Assembly: GCF_001186125.1 (NCBI RefSeq)
Contig: NW_014040333.1
Span: forward strand, 38,151 to 60,418
Direction of reading: 5' to 3'
DNA from: Sphaeroforma arctica JP610
Taxonomy: Eukaryota > Opisthokonta > Ichthyosporea > Ichthyophonida
DNA length: 22,268 nt
Both the position numbers and the translations under genes were made by a program. The stretch's first letter is position 1, and every line of letters starts with the position of its first letter. The notes beneath the pieces were generated by a model. It worked only from the letters and a program-made list of their open reading frames with translations, was not told the origin of the DNA and ran no database searches. Below are positions 10,101 to 20,041 of the stretch, piece by piece.

Positions 10101-11608
10101 CACACATGCAAAGCTACCCAACGCAACAGCAATATGTACAATCCCCTCTCGAGCAGCCACCTCAGTACACTCGAGCGCATATGCAGACCGATGAAACGCA
10201 GCCGTATGTGCAACCGAAGTCAGAACATATCCAACAACTCACCCAGGCGCCTCTCGAGCAACCTGACCAATATAGACCGCCACAAACGGGAGAGACACCA
10301 CAACAGCAGCCGCCTCAGTCAGATCCAACCCCGCAATCTACCTCACACCCGACTACTGAGACTCAGTACACAGGGCCAACTAGTGAAGGAACTCAGCAAT
10401 ATACACAATCGCACACAGACCACACGGCACAGTACGTACAAGCACCGTCGCAGCAAGACAGTCAACCACTTAGCAATGATATGCTGCATCAGCAGCAATC
10501 GACGAATCTTCAGCAGACCCAAGAGGGACCGCAGGAGGAACAGCATAGTCAAGAGGGCCTTCAACAGACCCAATACCACACGCCACTGGCATCCGATTTT
10601 TATTCCGCACACGATTTACGGCATCAGTACACATCACCACAAATGGCTGAGGGCGCCCAACCGCAGGATAATTACCAGGCGCATGACGTACCTCGGCAAT
10701 CTATGTGTACACCCGACAACGCCATAGAATCAACGATGGAAGTACAGCAGACGCTGCCTAACTCGCAACATGAACATCACACGCCGATAACGGAGCGGGC
10801 AAACTTCACGCTACCAGATCATCAGGGTAAGCAATCAACGTACGGTGTAGTGAACTCGGCTGAGTTAGAGAGCCAGATGCATAACGAGGTACCGGCCACA
10901 CAAGTCAACGAGCCACTCAATACCCAGCAGCTACCACACTTGTCACACGACCAACCCCATGCAGAGCAGTTGTACTACTTCGTGCAGGCACAGCCACTGA
11001 CACAGCAGCAAGAAGATCACTCACAAGACAAGCACCTACAGCAGACTGACGGACAACGCGGGCATGAGGAGAGTATGGGACAATCAGATCTACAATACGA
11101 CCACCTAGAGCACGGGCGCCAGCAAGAACAGAAACTGCAGGAGCACTACATGGCGCAACAGAATGGGCAAGTGCAAGAACAAAGCAATATAACTGGCCAA
11201 TTACTGTTGCAAGAGGAGGCCGGAACGGCTCATAGTCCGCAAATAGAACAACAACCCGAGCACCGGTCACCCGACCAACACTGCCCCGACGAATCACAAC
11301 AGGAGCAGCTTCACAACGAGTTCGAATTCGAGGCCCGAGACCATCTCCAGCGCGTGCAGGGACAGGAAAGCCTTCAGTACACCAGTGATGAACCGCAGTA
11401 TAGTGCGTTTGCAGACTCTCACCAGGATGTAAGCCACCTCATCGACCTGCACGATCAGGTGACGTCGCTCAGCGGACATTCGGACGACCGGAACGGTATG
11501 TCTGAGCAACAGGACCAAGCCCTAAGAACGCCACGAGAACCGGAGCTCAGTACTCCGCCTTTACGGCAAGATTATTCGCTGGCGCTGGCGCTGGATGGGC
11601 CTGTTTGA
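7166..11608 (+). CDS. Gln/His-rich protein with CENP-B/pogo-type DNA-binding domain
   Basis: A single open frame of 1480 residues without introns. The start is ATG at 7166 in a good context (ACACCATGG); the frame runs open to at least 7094 but has no earlier ATG there. Residues 1-700 are Gln/His-rich, with an almost pure Q/H segment at ~155-195. Residues 709-853 form the only folded-looking part: basic APKKKY, a first helix-turn-helix (LSQKYNVSAKTVFRALNQA at 749-767), a basic linker SRRQRRGKW, then a second domain with the hallmark FSASHGWVEGFKNRMGM (833-849). This matches the bipartite DNA-binding region of CENP-B and Tigger/pogo transposases (family knowledge: KGEIARRFNI and FTASNGWLDRFRRRHGV in CENP-B). 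Residues 854-1480 are again Q/P/H-rich with recurring EQPxQY motifs; no DDE nuclease domain is present. Probably a nuclear DNA-binding regulator from a domesticated transposase domain. Q tracts use mixed CAA/CAG codons. Confidence 0.9.
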   Translation: MADGNELDSLMNLNANEHDDDIPLSPLDGSDNGLGPTDDQDESSLPLPPGFPGLLHGHQPQGGVETEIDMQFRDLDYISQQSYDVGPAYDEDAMRLQVQVEGGQGQHIEHQSSHPQGQPLDIEHAHTYHEQQDHSHELQAQVHEIDQHMTTDLEGHQHGHDEHRQQHQHQQHQHQQRHDQHQHQHQHHEHMQHDQLSHQAEHAEHMQQDQHTHLPQDVHTLNSHMLRDESMQQSFGDLGSKAPVISEMHAQSELGGDQTQQAQQFQQHQTITQLQYSQAHTHEYHQQHQQQLQIQHEHLDQQQGREREMQSEIDMYQAQQTDPQGQQRQQQQQPQYAHEQRKEEQKQQQQQVESYQQHQAPNHHVEHQQQHDQQQGQPSLHQHQQHEQQHDQQHQQHNHLSQQQQIQLAQEALQLTVQNEGRIESFVQLTAHEHSQDLGVGGSTGAQYDSAALQDHSDATELIRKTQMQHMGSMHDQLLNFALPNTVESSGQQINHQHAAQAHLNEPALSAPGSNLELMPSLHASHNNVVQPPLEPMDSNASDIFDVGVGMSASAADHRPQDLSNQSVIQNSQLNRDQQQQQQQHQQQQGGYQEHDTLAHSQQPPDLQAQVHAQGPSQGLPHAQIQPQPNVHLQHPGPAPSHSASSVVVYDTATSVNPDFQAQSLLGDSYNQQAMEQHSHLQHPLQHQSMQFLPIAMPPPAPPVKPRAPKKKYVSLTMSQKQQLIADAEAQGFVVGSEISKQMCNQKELSQKYNVSAKTVFRALNQAGSIIIRSNTGKGTSRRQRRGKWPQLDAYMAEWVVQRRAKQPVVRISLNSIQNEAADYARLHGIDKFSASHGWVEGFKNRMGMKDLFSSDPQPYPQIPPATPAVPRANADNRQLALIAADATAHPSTAESQTSFVGTDAHASAHTHLLAFQQQAPYDYTQQQQQQPQAPLSYNQDGLENENNLQGLGSAQQSAPPQDQPHQYGQPHEPPEQYAHMQSYPTQQQYVQSPLEQPPQYTRAHMQTDETQPYVQPKSEHIQQLTQAPLEQPDQYRPPQTGETPQQQPPQSDPTPQSTSHPTTETQYTGPTSEGTQQYTQSHTDHTAQYVQAPSQQDSQPLSNDMLHQQQSTNLQQTQEGPQEEQHSQEGLQQTQYHTPLASDFYSAHDLRHQYTSPQMAEGAQPQDNYQAHDVPRQSMCTPDNAIESTMEVQQTLPNSQHEHHTPITERANFTLPDHQGKQSTYGVVNSAELESQMHNEVPATQVNEPLNTQQLPHLSHDQPHAEQLYYFVQAQPLTQQQEDHSQDKHLQQTDGQRGHEESMGQSDLQYDHLEHGRQQEQKLQEHYMAQQNGQVQEQSNITGQLLLQEEAGTAHSPQIEQQPEHRSPDQHCPDESQQEQLHNEFEFEARDHLQRVQGQESLQYTSDEPQYSAFADSHQDVSHLIDLHDQVTSLSGHSDDRNGMSEQQDQALRTPREPELSTPPLRQDYSLALALDGPV

Positions 11609-11810
11609 CGCTGACGTGGTGCATTATACCGGGCTGCAATATAGAATTAGAATTAGATACGATAGAGTAGATATGCTCGCACTTGGGGGTGCTGTAGAGT
11701 GTTCTAAGCAGACTGAAGTCGGAGACTGCATACCCTGTGCCTTTATAGTTAGCAACCACCGCTTCGCTTCCCAACGGTACTTTTGAGTAAACTACTCCAT
11801 GGAGAATCAC

Positions 11811-11816
11811 AATAAA
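11811..11816 (+). terminator. Poly(A) signal for the CENP-B-like gene
   Basis: AATAAA lies 203 bases after the stop codon, followed by an A-rich stretch. It is the first canonical hexamer downstream on this strand. Confidence 0.55.
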
Positions 11817-11944
11817 AACTAAAAATCATGGATTCATATATAGTGTATTCTTTTCTCCGACAGCATGTACAGAATACAATGTATTTTGGTTCTCCTTTAA
11901 GTTGTCTTGTTAGATCACTGGATGCCTGTTTGCATTATATACAC

Positions 11945-12640
11945 ACACGAGGCATATGCACAGACATGCACAATGCATCTACATATGTACATTACACACA
12001 CACAATTCATCTACATATATGCCTTGCGCACACGCACAATGCATCTATTTATATGCATCACACACCCGCACAATACATCTACATATATACATTACACACA
12101 CGCACAATGCATTTATACATATGCATTACACACACGCACAATGCATCTATACATATGCACTACATATAAGCACAATGCATCTATACATATGCACTACACA
12201 TAGGCACAATGCATCTACACATATGCATTCCACACAAGCACAATGCATCTACGCATATGCATTCCACACATTCACAATGCATCTACACATATGCATTCCA
12301 CACAAGCACTATGCATCTACACATATGCATTCCACACAAGCACAATGCATCTACATATATGCATTCCGCACAAGCACAATGCATCTATACATATGCACTA
12401 CACATAAGCACAATGCATCTATACATAAGCACAACATATGCACTACACATAAGCACAATGCACCTATACATATGCCTTACACACACACCCAATGCATCTA
12501 TGCATATGCACTACACACAACACTAAACACAAGCACAATACATCTACGCATATGTATTCCACACAAGCACAATGCATCTGCACATATGCACTAGACACAA
12601 GCTCAATGCATCTACACATATGCATTACACGTACGCACGA
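11945..12640 (+). repeat. 34-bp minisatellite, about 20 units
   Basis: The unit reads CACAATGCATCTACACATAT then GCATTCCACACAAG or a GCATTACACACACG variant. Because 34 is not a multiple of three and the unit has no stop in any plus frame, long overlapping open frames (98-212 codons) appear in all three frames with rotating HNAST/QCIY/TMHL peptides; none is a gene. Each unit carries the palindromes ATGCAT and CATATG and long alternating purine-pyrimidine runs. The array begins and ends with a related ACGAGGCATATGCA motif. Confidence 0.95.
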
Positions 12641-12739
12641 GGCATATGCAGAGGCACGCACAATGCCTTCACACAGCTCATGGCATTACGAGGCATATGC
12701 AGAGGCACGCACAATGCCTCCACACAGCTCATGGCATGG
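12637..12739 (+). repeat. Two 51-bp direct repeats at the end of the 34-bp array
   Basis: ACGAGGCATATGCAGAGGCA starts at 12637 and again at 12688, and both copies continue with CGCACAATGCCT and ACACAGCTCATGGCAT. They share the array's CACAATGC motif, so they are probably a derived higher-order unit of it. Confidence 0.9.
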
Positions 12740-13325
12740 TAGCAACTGTGCAAGTTTGAACTATGTCTGTGGTAGTGTTAATACGTGTGGGCTATTCTGT
12801 GGTAGTGTTAATGTGTGCGTCAGAACCCACGTTCTGCTCAAACACAGGTACTATAATCGCATACCCTGCGATTTCAAGTTATATACTCATGAGCTATCAA
12901 AACTTTTCCACTGCCTCAGAAGCGTTTTCAAACTACGCTATATGCGACTCCGTGGAATCGCTACCGATATATATATATATAATAGTGAAACCATACACTA
13001 ATGTAGTGGTACACTTAGAGAAGACCCGAATGAGAATGGTACTATGGACTCTTTATTATTAGAACATGCAGCAATGCTGTATCGTTCTTGCTGAAGGGAG
13101 TTGGGACAGCATTCGAAGGGTTTCATTCCAAGCGATCATGAGTTTCGCACAGCGTTTTCATTGCCATAAGAAGCATCAACGGCTCCAAATTTCGCAAATT
13201 TTGCACTCACTGACTTTTCATCCGGTTACTTCCCAATTGTGATTTCGACGAATCAGACCTCTCCCAGACCATTTGACCTATAGCTTTGTTTGTAGTACAT
13301 GTTGTTTGTGGTATATCAGGCTCGC
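12740..13325. other. 3' spacer between the CENP-B-like and ACSL genes
   Basis: No gene is supported. A short duplication of TGTGGTAGTGTTAAT occurs near 12767 and 12799, a TA run near 12967-12980, and TTTATT at 13052-13057, which is AATAAA on the minus strand. The remainder downstream of the ACSL stop is probably its 3' UTR. Confidence 0.5.
13052..13057 (-). terminator. Candidate poly(A) signal for the ACSL gene
   Basis: AATAAA on the minus strand, 269 bases beyond the ACSL stop codon. Confidence 0.4.
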
Positions 13326-16300
13326 TCATTTCTTGGCTTGGCGGGCGGCAAGTTCGGCATCGACCTTGTCGTACATCTCAGTGAGTGCCGCTTGGTATTT
13401 CTATACGCATTGCAATTCAAGGGAGAGAGGGGAGAAAAAGTTATGGTAAGTATAAAACTTGATTGAATTGTCGCTTTTTCAAAGACTGGGATTTATACCC
13501 ACCTTTTTTCATCTCTTACAAAGCCAAAACCAGCTGCTACACACGAACACAAAAAGAATGCATGACCACGCCTTCCATGAGACTACACTAAAGAACTGAC
13601 GCGCAGAGCATCCACCACAGTAGCGTCCACCCTCAAGGAGTCCAAGGAAACAATCAAAAGAACAGATATAAACGAATAAAAACAATACAGCACCTGTTGG
13701 GTGCCACATACACCTAATTCCAATGAGCGCGCAGTAGAAATTAAACTACACATACCTTGGTAGCGTTAGGACGCTTCAATTTGAACGTGGGAGTAAGCAA
13801 CTCGTTATCCACAGTAAAAACCTCGGACTCGACGATGAAGTCCTTGACCAGTTCGTATCCCTTGAGCTTGTATGTCTTGTGCACATCGACAACCTCCGCC
13901 TTCAGTAGAGCCTTTAGCTCTGGCGTTTTACAAATCTCCTTGAAGCTTCCACTGACCTTGTTTGCCTTCGCCCATAGCATAACCACCTCCTCCTCAGGAA
14001 CAATCACTGCCAGAGGGTAGGTACGGAAGGGATCGCCATACACAAACACCTGTCCGGCGTGCTCACACTTGCCGTACTGCTGCTCGAGATACTCGGCAGC
14101 CAGATACTCACCTTGTGCCAGCTTGAAAATGGACTTCTTACGGTCGATGATTGACAGACTTCCAGAATCGTTCCAGCGACCAACATCACCGGTGTGGAAC
14201 CAACCCTCCTCGTCAATGTCTTCCTTGGTCTTCTCGGGCATCTTGAAGTAGCCCTGGAAGATACCTGCTCCACGGATGCACACCTCACCACGAGGCTGCT
14301 CGTCAGTAGTGAGATAGTTCATATCGGGGATACTCACGAGCTTCGTCTCGAACACATTCAGAGGGGGACCTACATGGCCGAGCTCAACATCTGTTGTCAA
14401 GGAGATGGCAGCACCAGCACAGGTCTCTGTTAGTCCATACCCTTGCAAAATGACGGGACACACGCACACGCGCAAAAAGTTGTGCACTGTGGGGTCCAGG
14501 GGTGCAGATCCGGTAAGAATGAAACGAACACGACCTCCGAGCGCCATCTTCAGCTTGTTAAAGATAAGCGCATTGTAGATAGGTGTGTCTTCTCCGTTCT
14601 TTAGAGCGGCATCTCTGGCAGCAAATGCCTTGTTGAAGAGAATCTCCTTGACTCCTCCAGCGGCCTGCGTAATAGAGTATATGTGCGAGTGATTCGATTA
14701 GATCAAGCTGCTATTGGCTATGATCTCATGGTCAACTATCGTACTGGACTTCAAATCCGCAACCATAAGTCCGTACTGCTCTGCATGATGACACAACTAC
14801 TATTGTAGCTATGTTTTTTTCCTCTGCCCTATTTACTGCTAGCGATGCAAGTCAAGCACTGTGTGACATCTGAGAGTAATCAGCAAGTTTAGATGTCAGT
14901 TGATAACACAAACTCGAACTTGGGCACTTAGTACAGACTCCTCTCTAAAGATTTACTAACCTTAACACCCTGGATGATCTTGTCATAGATGCGTGTTAGC
15001 ACACGAGGTACGGCAACAAAGTAGGTGGGTCGCAGAGCCTGCACGTCCGCCATAAGCTCGGGGATGACACCACGGAAGAATCCGACTGAGCAGGCCCATC
15101 GCACACAGTATGTCTGAGTCAAACGCTCTGTCGATAGAAAGCATTAAGTACCGGAATGTAAGTATCTGTTGACTACGAAGTTTTATATTCTACAGGACAA
15201 ATGTAATTTCAATCTGAGTATTGTAGTATGAATTGTCGTGATCTTCACACACGGTATGTATGAGTGCTGACTGGATTTCCACCCGTTGTAGGATTGATTG
15301 ACTAGAACTCTTGACCAAAAAAAAGACCACGCATGAACATCGCACTTGGGTCGGAACATAAGTCAACGTGCGATATACTTACCGAAAATATGGGCCAGCG
15401 GCAAGAAGGAGAAGTGGACATCATTACTAGTCAAAGCCATAACGTTAGCAAGCCCCACAAGCAGTGACACTATACTGCGGTGAGTGATCATGACACCCTT
15501 AGGAGCGCTAAATCGAAATAAATAGGCGTGTTAGTGACTTTGGGCCTCGTCAGCTTGGTTCAGTGAATGTCAAGCACATAATGCAAGGCAGTCATAAAAT
15601 TTTGTGACAATACTATATCACAGCATATCGGAAAGTACATATGCGGGCAAATGTCCTCAATTGACAACTAATCAGCAAGTTGAAAACAAATATCAGCGTA
15701 GATTTAAGTTTGCACTTGGAAATATGCTGTTGCGCTCCGACATACCCTGTGGTACCGGATGTGTACATAAGAATGTGCAAATCATCCGGGCCGGGAGGCT
15801 GGTGAGGAACGATATTATCCTTGCCCAAGGCATATAACTCGGTGATCGGGTAGAGATCAACGCCGACATCCTTGTAGTCTTCCTTATCCTCTTCGGTGAC
15901 CTCATCGAAACTAATTGCAACCTTGAAGTTTGGCAAGCCCTTCTTGATGGCTCCCAATACAACTGACAGTTGCTTGCTCTCGAAGAAAGCGCCAACCATC
16001 TCAGAGTGCTCCATTACGTAGTGCACTGAATCTGCGCCCAGGGTGTCGTAGATGGCTACGGTGGGGATGCTGTAGCAGTTAGCTCCTTGTTCAGCAAGTA
16101 GCCACTCGGTACGATTCTGCAAATCACGTGGGTGGTGTCCGATATTGGCAAATACGATTGTTTAGTACACAGATCAAAGCATCGGAGTTAGAAAAATTGG
16201 TATGCAGCGTCTAGACTATACAACGTACTGATGAAAAAGCACGCCTCGACGCCAGTCCTCGTTCAAAAATGCATGTGCACACATACAACCCACCTTGGAA

Positions 16301-18011
16301 TATACTCCAAAAGGGCTCTTAGGCGCAACACCCAACTTCATTAGACCACTTCCGATCTGCTCGGCCAGCTTAGCGCCTTCGCCGTATGTGATGAACTCGT
16401 AAGGTCCGGGCTTTCCGTCAGAAAGCACCTTACGAGTGCCCAGCCATGGCTTGTCCCCCTGTTCTTTGGCCGTCGCTTGGAAGTTCGCGTAGCAGGTCTC
16501 GCGACCGGGTGTGCCGGATGTGATAAGGTCAGTCCATTCGGCTTTGCCATCTGTGCATATGGGAATGCGTGTAAATTTACGTGGGATATCTAAGCGACGT
16601 GCTATTATTTTTATCTTTGGAGCCAATCCAATATTGTTACTGTCAGAGCTTGAATCATGATAGTATACCAGTATTTTGGACTGTTGAACAAAGTCTAATT
16701 TAGACATACAGTCAGTCTTGCAAGGACAACGCACGGAAATTATCACACAACCAGCGCCAAGTCCAAATTCTACCAAAGATATTTTTTGCTGAAGCTTTAA
16801 AATAGTGTGAGAGGTGATAATTCTACACAATCTCCTATACTCTGAATGATAAGTTGTGCCGGGTTTCACACCACCGAATACTTCCCGATTGGTAGCAGTG
16901 CTACTACGTGTGTAGGCGATTGGTTGATCCTATTGATTACAACCAAACGGCACTTAGACTACGAACTCTTTAAGTGTCTTTGCGTAATGTTGATACCTTG
17001 AGACTAATTGTATACTAAGAACATGAGATTACTCACGATATTCGACACTAGAAAAACTTTTAAAATTTACAGTCTGTACAACACCGACGTTACATATACA
17101 TGTGCACGCTCCTCAAATAGGTACAACTCTCCGAAACTAGTTGCTGAACCCCTAAATAGGTGTCTAAAAATCTCCACTCAAGAAAGATATTCCTGAGGAT
17201 CACACTCCGTTCTGCACGCCTGGTTCTGCCAATTCAAAGGCGACAACACACATGATTATAAGCTCATCTACATACTTCTGTACACAGGCAGAGAAAGTCT
17301 CTCGGTGTGATTTGTTGCATTGTAACGGTAACCTACATGGACTCGAACCACAAATGCCACTGAAACAAGTAGATGCGCAACAGCCATACAACTTGACATA
17401 TCTATACCCTGCATAAGCAATGAAATCAGTCAACACGAATACATACCAACATATTTGGGACAGCGGTGAGCATCTGCACCCCAGTTACCACCCGGTGCTA
17501 TCACACTCTGCGCCTTCAATTTCGGGTCGCTTGGGTCGGGGTATAGGTATCCGGACGCCTCGCCGGCAGGGGCTGTGGGTGTGACAAGGCGTTAAATTAA
17601 GCATGAATATATATAAGCATACTTGAGGAGTTGGAATACAATTCGTTAGCACGATACGAGTGATAGCAACAAGCGTTGCCATGCAGAACCTCAGCAGCAG
17701 TAAATCTAAAATAGAATGTTGGTGCATGGGCTAATAGCCTCCTTAGGGCAGGTGACATCTCAGTACTCAGTGGAGTCTGACTTTATGTATCCGTTAATTG
17801 TATACAAAGCGAGTAAATGCCAACACTCTCTCATAGCAGCGATCATCGTACCCAAAAAAAACCCCGAAATTCTCTCAAAAAAGACTTGACGACCATAACG
17901 CACACGTTGGACAATGTTCAACCCCAACACCCTTGCCCGTAAGAAGATAGAGTGAGATAAAAAGCAGTATGGACATAGGGGTATACCTTCTGATGATAGA
18001 AAGTTTCCCAT
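13326..18011 (-). CDS. ACSL: Long-chain acyl-CoA synthetase (AMP-forming), eight exons
   Basis: Activates long-chain fatty acids with ATP and CoA to acyl-CoA. Exons on the minus strand: 18011-17987, 17572-17447, 16550-16294, 16116-15746, 15507-15383, 15127-14961, 14664-13756 and 13400-13326. Every junction has GT donor and AG acceptor and the phases add up to 2055 nt, 684 residues, a usual ACSL length. Motifs: ATP P-loop YTSGTTGAPKG (254-264), PLAHIFE, YGLTET (433-438), GWFHTGD (511-517) and DRKKSIFKLAQGEY (531-544), the last two typical of the ACSL C-terminal hinge region. After GEY the text is LAAEYLE rather than the usual (V/I)APEKIE. The start MGNFLSSE fits an N-myristoylation signal (Gly2, Ser6), and no transmembrane segment is seen; membrane attachment by myristate is an inference. 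The ATG has a good context (CAACCATGGG). The P-loop is split by an intron within a Gly codon. The 896-bp and 414-bp introns hold nothing recognised. Confidence 0.93.
16551..17446 (-). other. Large ACSL intron 2 (896 bp)
   Basis: Bounded on the minus strand by GTATGT at 17446 and CACAG at 16551. An open frame reads upstream from exon 3 into this intron (to 16869), which could mislead a gene finder into a false start at MKPGTTYH; the family-like sequence begins only after the acceptor. No repeats or RNA genes were seen. Confidence 0.7.
17573..17986 (-). other. ACSL intron 1 (414 bp)
   Basis: Bounded on the minus strand by GTATAC after the 25-nt first coding exon and CCACAG at 17573. The join creates an Ala codon (G|CC). 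No other content recognised. Confidence 0.65.
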
Positions 18012-18539
18012 GGTTGACTTGTTGTAGAATCAGTGTGAACAGTACAAAGATACGGTACTACCGTGCGTGGTTTTACTGTTTATATCGTGTAAATATTCTT
18101 AAATAAATACAGAGCTTAAAGTCTGTTGGTCTCAAAGACTGTTTGTGGCTGCTATGCTGAAAATTGAAATCCGAAATCGTGTCAGGTTTTTGTTGTGACA
18201 TCTTTTCGCCATCGACCTCAGTCCAGCTGCTCCAGGGGTCCAGAACCAGAAGTCCAGAAATGAGAAAGGGCAGGGCCGCGCACAAAGCCCCAGATCCTAC
18301 TACTAGAGCTAAATACTACTAGAGAGAGAAGAGAGAGGCCCCGAGGTCCGAGCGGTGGACCACCAGGCCCAACACTGCCTGCAGAGGCTGCAGAGCGCTT
18401 CCTCTTCGGAGCTAAAAATTTTAAAAAAATTACAAACAAAAGAACCGTGTCTTTCTGTCCAATTGTCCATGCTCCGATATGTAATCAATTTTACATTAAA
18501 TATTCTAAAGTATTCAAATTGTACTCCCATTGTTTTTAT

Positions 18540-18554
18540 CCCCCCCCCCCCCCC
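18540..18554 (+). repeat. Poly-C run (15 C)
   Basis: Fifteen consecutive C, then TCCC and a run of seven A. On the other strand it gives a poly-Gly reading. Confidence 0.9.
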
Positions 18555-18724
18555 TCCCAAAAAAACATAGCAAAACAACCAAAAGAATGTCAACAACAAC
18601 TCAACAAGGCGGAATAAAATATCACGTGATATTGATAAATAGATACAGGCAAAACATACGGGTTTACCAGTCTTCTACACAATATTTATGGCTTTTTATG
18701 CATGTGGCCATTGTGGCCTGGATT

Positions 18725-18742
18725 GTGGCGCCAATGCGCCAC
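18725..18742. other. Perfect GC-rich hairpin
   Basis: GTGGCGC (18725-18731), loop CAAT, GCGCCAC (18736-18742): a 7-bp perfect stem with a 4-base loop, in otherwise AT-rich DNA. GTGGCC/GGCCAT copies flank it and could extend the pairing imperfectly. Confidence 0.7.
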
Positions 18743-20041
18743 GGCCATATTCATTCCATATTTGGTAGATACTTACTGATATCCCCAGAATTCAGTCTCT
18801 GACTCCGGCCTACTCTAGTCTACAGCCTACTCGCTTACACAATAAAGCCTCTCCGAGTCAAATAAAGCCTGCTACACAGTATGTATTTTTAAAACAACGT
18901 GTATACTTACAAGTTACAACTACACACTATATACACACTTTAACTGCCAGCTGTGAGCTGGGGCCTGGGCTAATCTTGTGAGAGAACTATGACTATGAGA
19001 CATTAGCTCACACATATGTGCGAGACGTGAGGACTGAGTACCGAGAGAGAGAGAGAATATCTATTTATTTATTTATTTATAAATATATGAAGAAAAAAAT
19101 ACATGCCATTGAGCCACTCTCTCTCTAGCTTTTTGTCCATCAAATATCACAATTTTAACCTCTTTTTTTTTTAATTATACTATATTTGTTTTAAATGAAA
19201 AAAAAACAGGTCTAAAACTCAAATAGTGATCACGTTTGTGTTTATTTTCTAAACTCGAATAAAAATTGATGCTATTGCTTCAGTTACAATATGCCCTCTA
19301 TTAATCTATTTCGTATATTTGCTCTTAAAAAACACGTTGGTGCTGTCAAACAGTCAAAGTTTGTACCGTTATTTATTAGGCGTCGTCAGTCGTGCAGCCG
19401 TTCACTCGCCTTTCAAACTTCAAAGTTTTGCCCCACCTGACGCCCGGACGGGAACAAAGCGACTCTCTGCTCACTGAACACTGGGGTCGAGCAAGGCTGC
19501 GTAATGTAATGAAATGCTGAAAGTGTGGTACACATATTTACATAAACACCTTTCGGTTTTTCATTATGGAATGTGAAGCAAATATTGTTTGTGATTTCAG
19601 ATTTGTGAACCATGATATTCCAATTCATTTAATTTTAAAAAGAATATAGCTTGAAGAAGTCGTTTCAGAAAGGGTATACTGTACATAATTAAATAATAAT
19701 ACATGTGACAATAAACACTGGATTTTGGAGATTAGTGGGATGACCAAATTCAAAACCGAATGCAGTATTTATGTATGTATTTAGTTTTTAGAATTTTGTT
19801 TCACCGAATTTAGGTAAAACCGTAGTAACGAGCCTCCCCACCCATTTTTATGGTGAGGGCGCTATTGCACCTAAAGACATCCAGCCAGGGCCGAAAAATG
19901 CATGAGACATATCTAAGACCATCCCGCGAAGGAAGCAGACCAGTAGCTATGTTGGTTAAAATGTACACCTCGTGCCGCAAAACCTACAAGCTCAATTCGT
20001 GCCGTGTTTTAGATTATTTACCCTACAGCTTTCGAGCTCCC

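Noticed and set aside
11828-12661. Long overlapping open frames (up to 212 codons) in three plus frames
   Set aside because: They are translations of the 34-bp minisatellite, whose unit has no stop in any frame and rotates through all three frames.
16551-16869. Upstream extension of ACSL exon 3 starting MKPGTTYH
   Set aside because: It is unlike any ACSL sequence, while splicing at 16550 to the exon ending at 17447 restores a continuous frame and an Asp codon.
17339-17349. GGTTCGAGTCC on the minus strand, a perfect tRNA B-box-like motif
   Set aside because: The putative T-stem needs two wobble pairs, no complementary acceptor stem is found at tRNA distance, and it lies inside an ACSL intron.
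18218-18599. Minus-strand open frames with poly-Gly and Pro/Gly/Ser-rich peptides
   Set aside because: They arise from the C15 homopolymer and biased sequence upstream of ACSL, with no family resemblance.
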